6,096 nucleotides of DNA from Acidobacteriaceae bacterium (GTDB lineage: Bacteria; Acidobacteriota; Terriglobia; Terriglobales; Acidobacteriaceae): the NCBI GenBank assembly GCA_027307295.1, contig DAHUXF010000185.1:1-6096 (forward strand). The letters run 5' to 3'. A program made the translations under genes and the position numbers. The notes below the pieces were generated by a model. That model saw only the letters and a program-made list of their open reading frames with translations, searched no databases and was not told the origin of the DNA. This document shows, in pieces, positions 5,990-6,096 of this stretch. The stretch's first letter is position 1. The number at the start of each line of letters is the position of its first letter.

Positions 5990-6096
5990 TTATCTTGCGG
6001 TTTTCTTGAGCGGGTATTTTTCGTCCAAAGCAAGATTCAATTCCAGCACGTTAACGCGCGGTTCGCCCAGGAAGCCGAACTGCCGGCCTTCGGTGT
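5990..6096 (-). CDS. kdpC: potassium-transporting ATPase subunit C, C-terminal end (cut by window edge)
   Basis: Reading leftwards from the right edge gives 34 residues ending in TAA at 5992-5990. The stretch 'TEGRQFGFLGEPRVNVLELN' followed by LALD matches the highly conserved C-terminus of KdpC (G-x-P-x-V-N-V-x-x-L-N-x-A-L-D). KdpC is the single-span subunit of the KdpFABC pump, which takes up potassium with high affinity under potassium limitation. The ten residues after LALD ('EKYPLKKTAR') are a basic tail of variable sequence. The rest of kdpC, and probably kdpB and kdpA, should lie to the right of the window. The gene immediately downstream is the convergent small basic protein, so no kdpD or kdpE follows kdpC directly. 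The fragment is short but the signature is distinctive. Confidence 0.85.
   Translation of the reverse strand, partial: TEGRQFGFLGEPRVNVLELNLALDEKYPLKKTAR

Noticed and set aside
1..6096. Anti-phage island, mobile element or CRISPR array
   Set aside because: All larger genes belong to ordinary chromosomal families, there is no integrase, transposase, terminal repeat or spacer-repeat pattern, and base composition is fairly even.

Overview
The window looks like a piece of chromosome from a moderately GC-rich, Gram-negative-type bacterium. Acidobacteriota (Terriglobia/Koribacter-like) is my best guess. The reasons are a LigD made only of phosphoesterase and ligase domains, a small basic protein ending in an 'MSAAGKR...KARWAKAKK' tail of a kind I associate with that phylum, and overall gene style. 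This is inference from family knowledge, not a measured placement. I see no insertion sequence, integrase, tRNA, rRNA or CRISPR array. No stretch over 300 bases lacks a gene; the longest gap is 511-638.

Minus strand, left part (1-3415). An HtrA/DegP-type envelope serine protease is cut by the left edge, so only its N-terminal 170 residues are present. It has its own putative promoter and a good ribosome binding site. To its right, ligD (3415-1574) and a 10-TM EamA/DMT transporter (1568-639) are read leftwards, 5 bases apart, and look like one transcript. LigD carries an N-terminal 3'-phosphoesterase and an ATP-dependent ligase domain but no polymerase domain. No ku gene is in the window.

Plus strand, right part (3508-5929). 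A nitroreductase-family flavoprotein is divergent from ligD across 92 bases. It is followed by a cupin, a secreted NTF2-like protein of unknown role whose start overlaps the cupin stop, a Nudix hydrolase with a TTG start, and a 73-residue basic AT-hook-like protein. The last has an extended -10 promoter so close to its ATG that its mRNA may be almost leaderless. The cupin and secreted protein are probably translationally coupled. The other three are close but separated by 51-86 bases and may be transcribed independently.

Right edge (6096-5990, minus). The last 34 residues of KdpC, the C subunit of the Kdp potassium-transporting ATPase, converge on the small basic protein. A kdp operon therefore probably continues beyond the window.

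Most of the window is ordinary housekeeping or stress-related content. The points most worth a second look are an A10 tract between the two LigD domains, where slippage in either direction would yield a stand-alone phosphoesterase; an out-of-frame, well-formed start site just upstream of ligD; the near-leaderless small DNA-binding-like gene; and a short purine-rich repeat in the Nudix leader. I found no convincing new multi-gene system.
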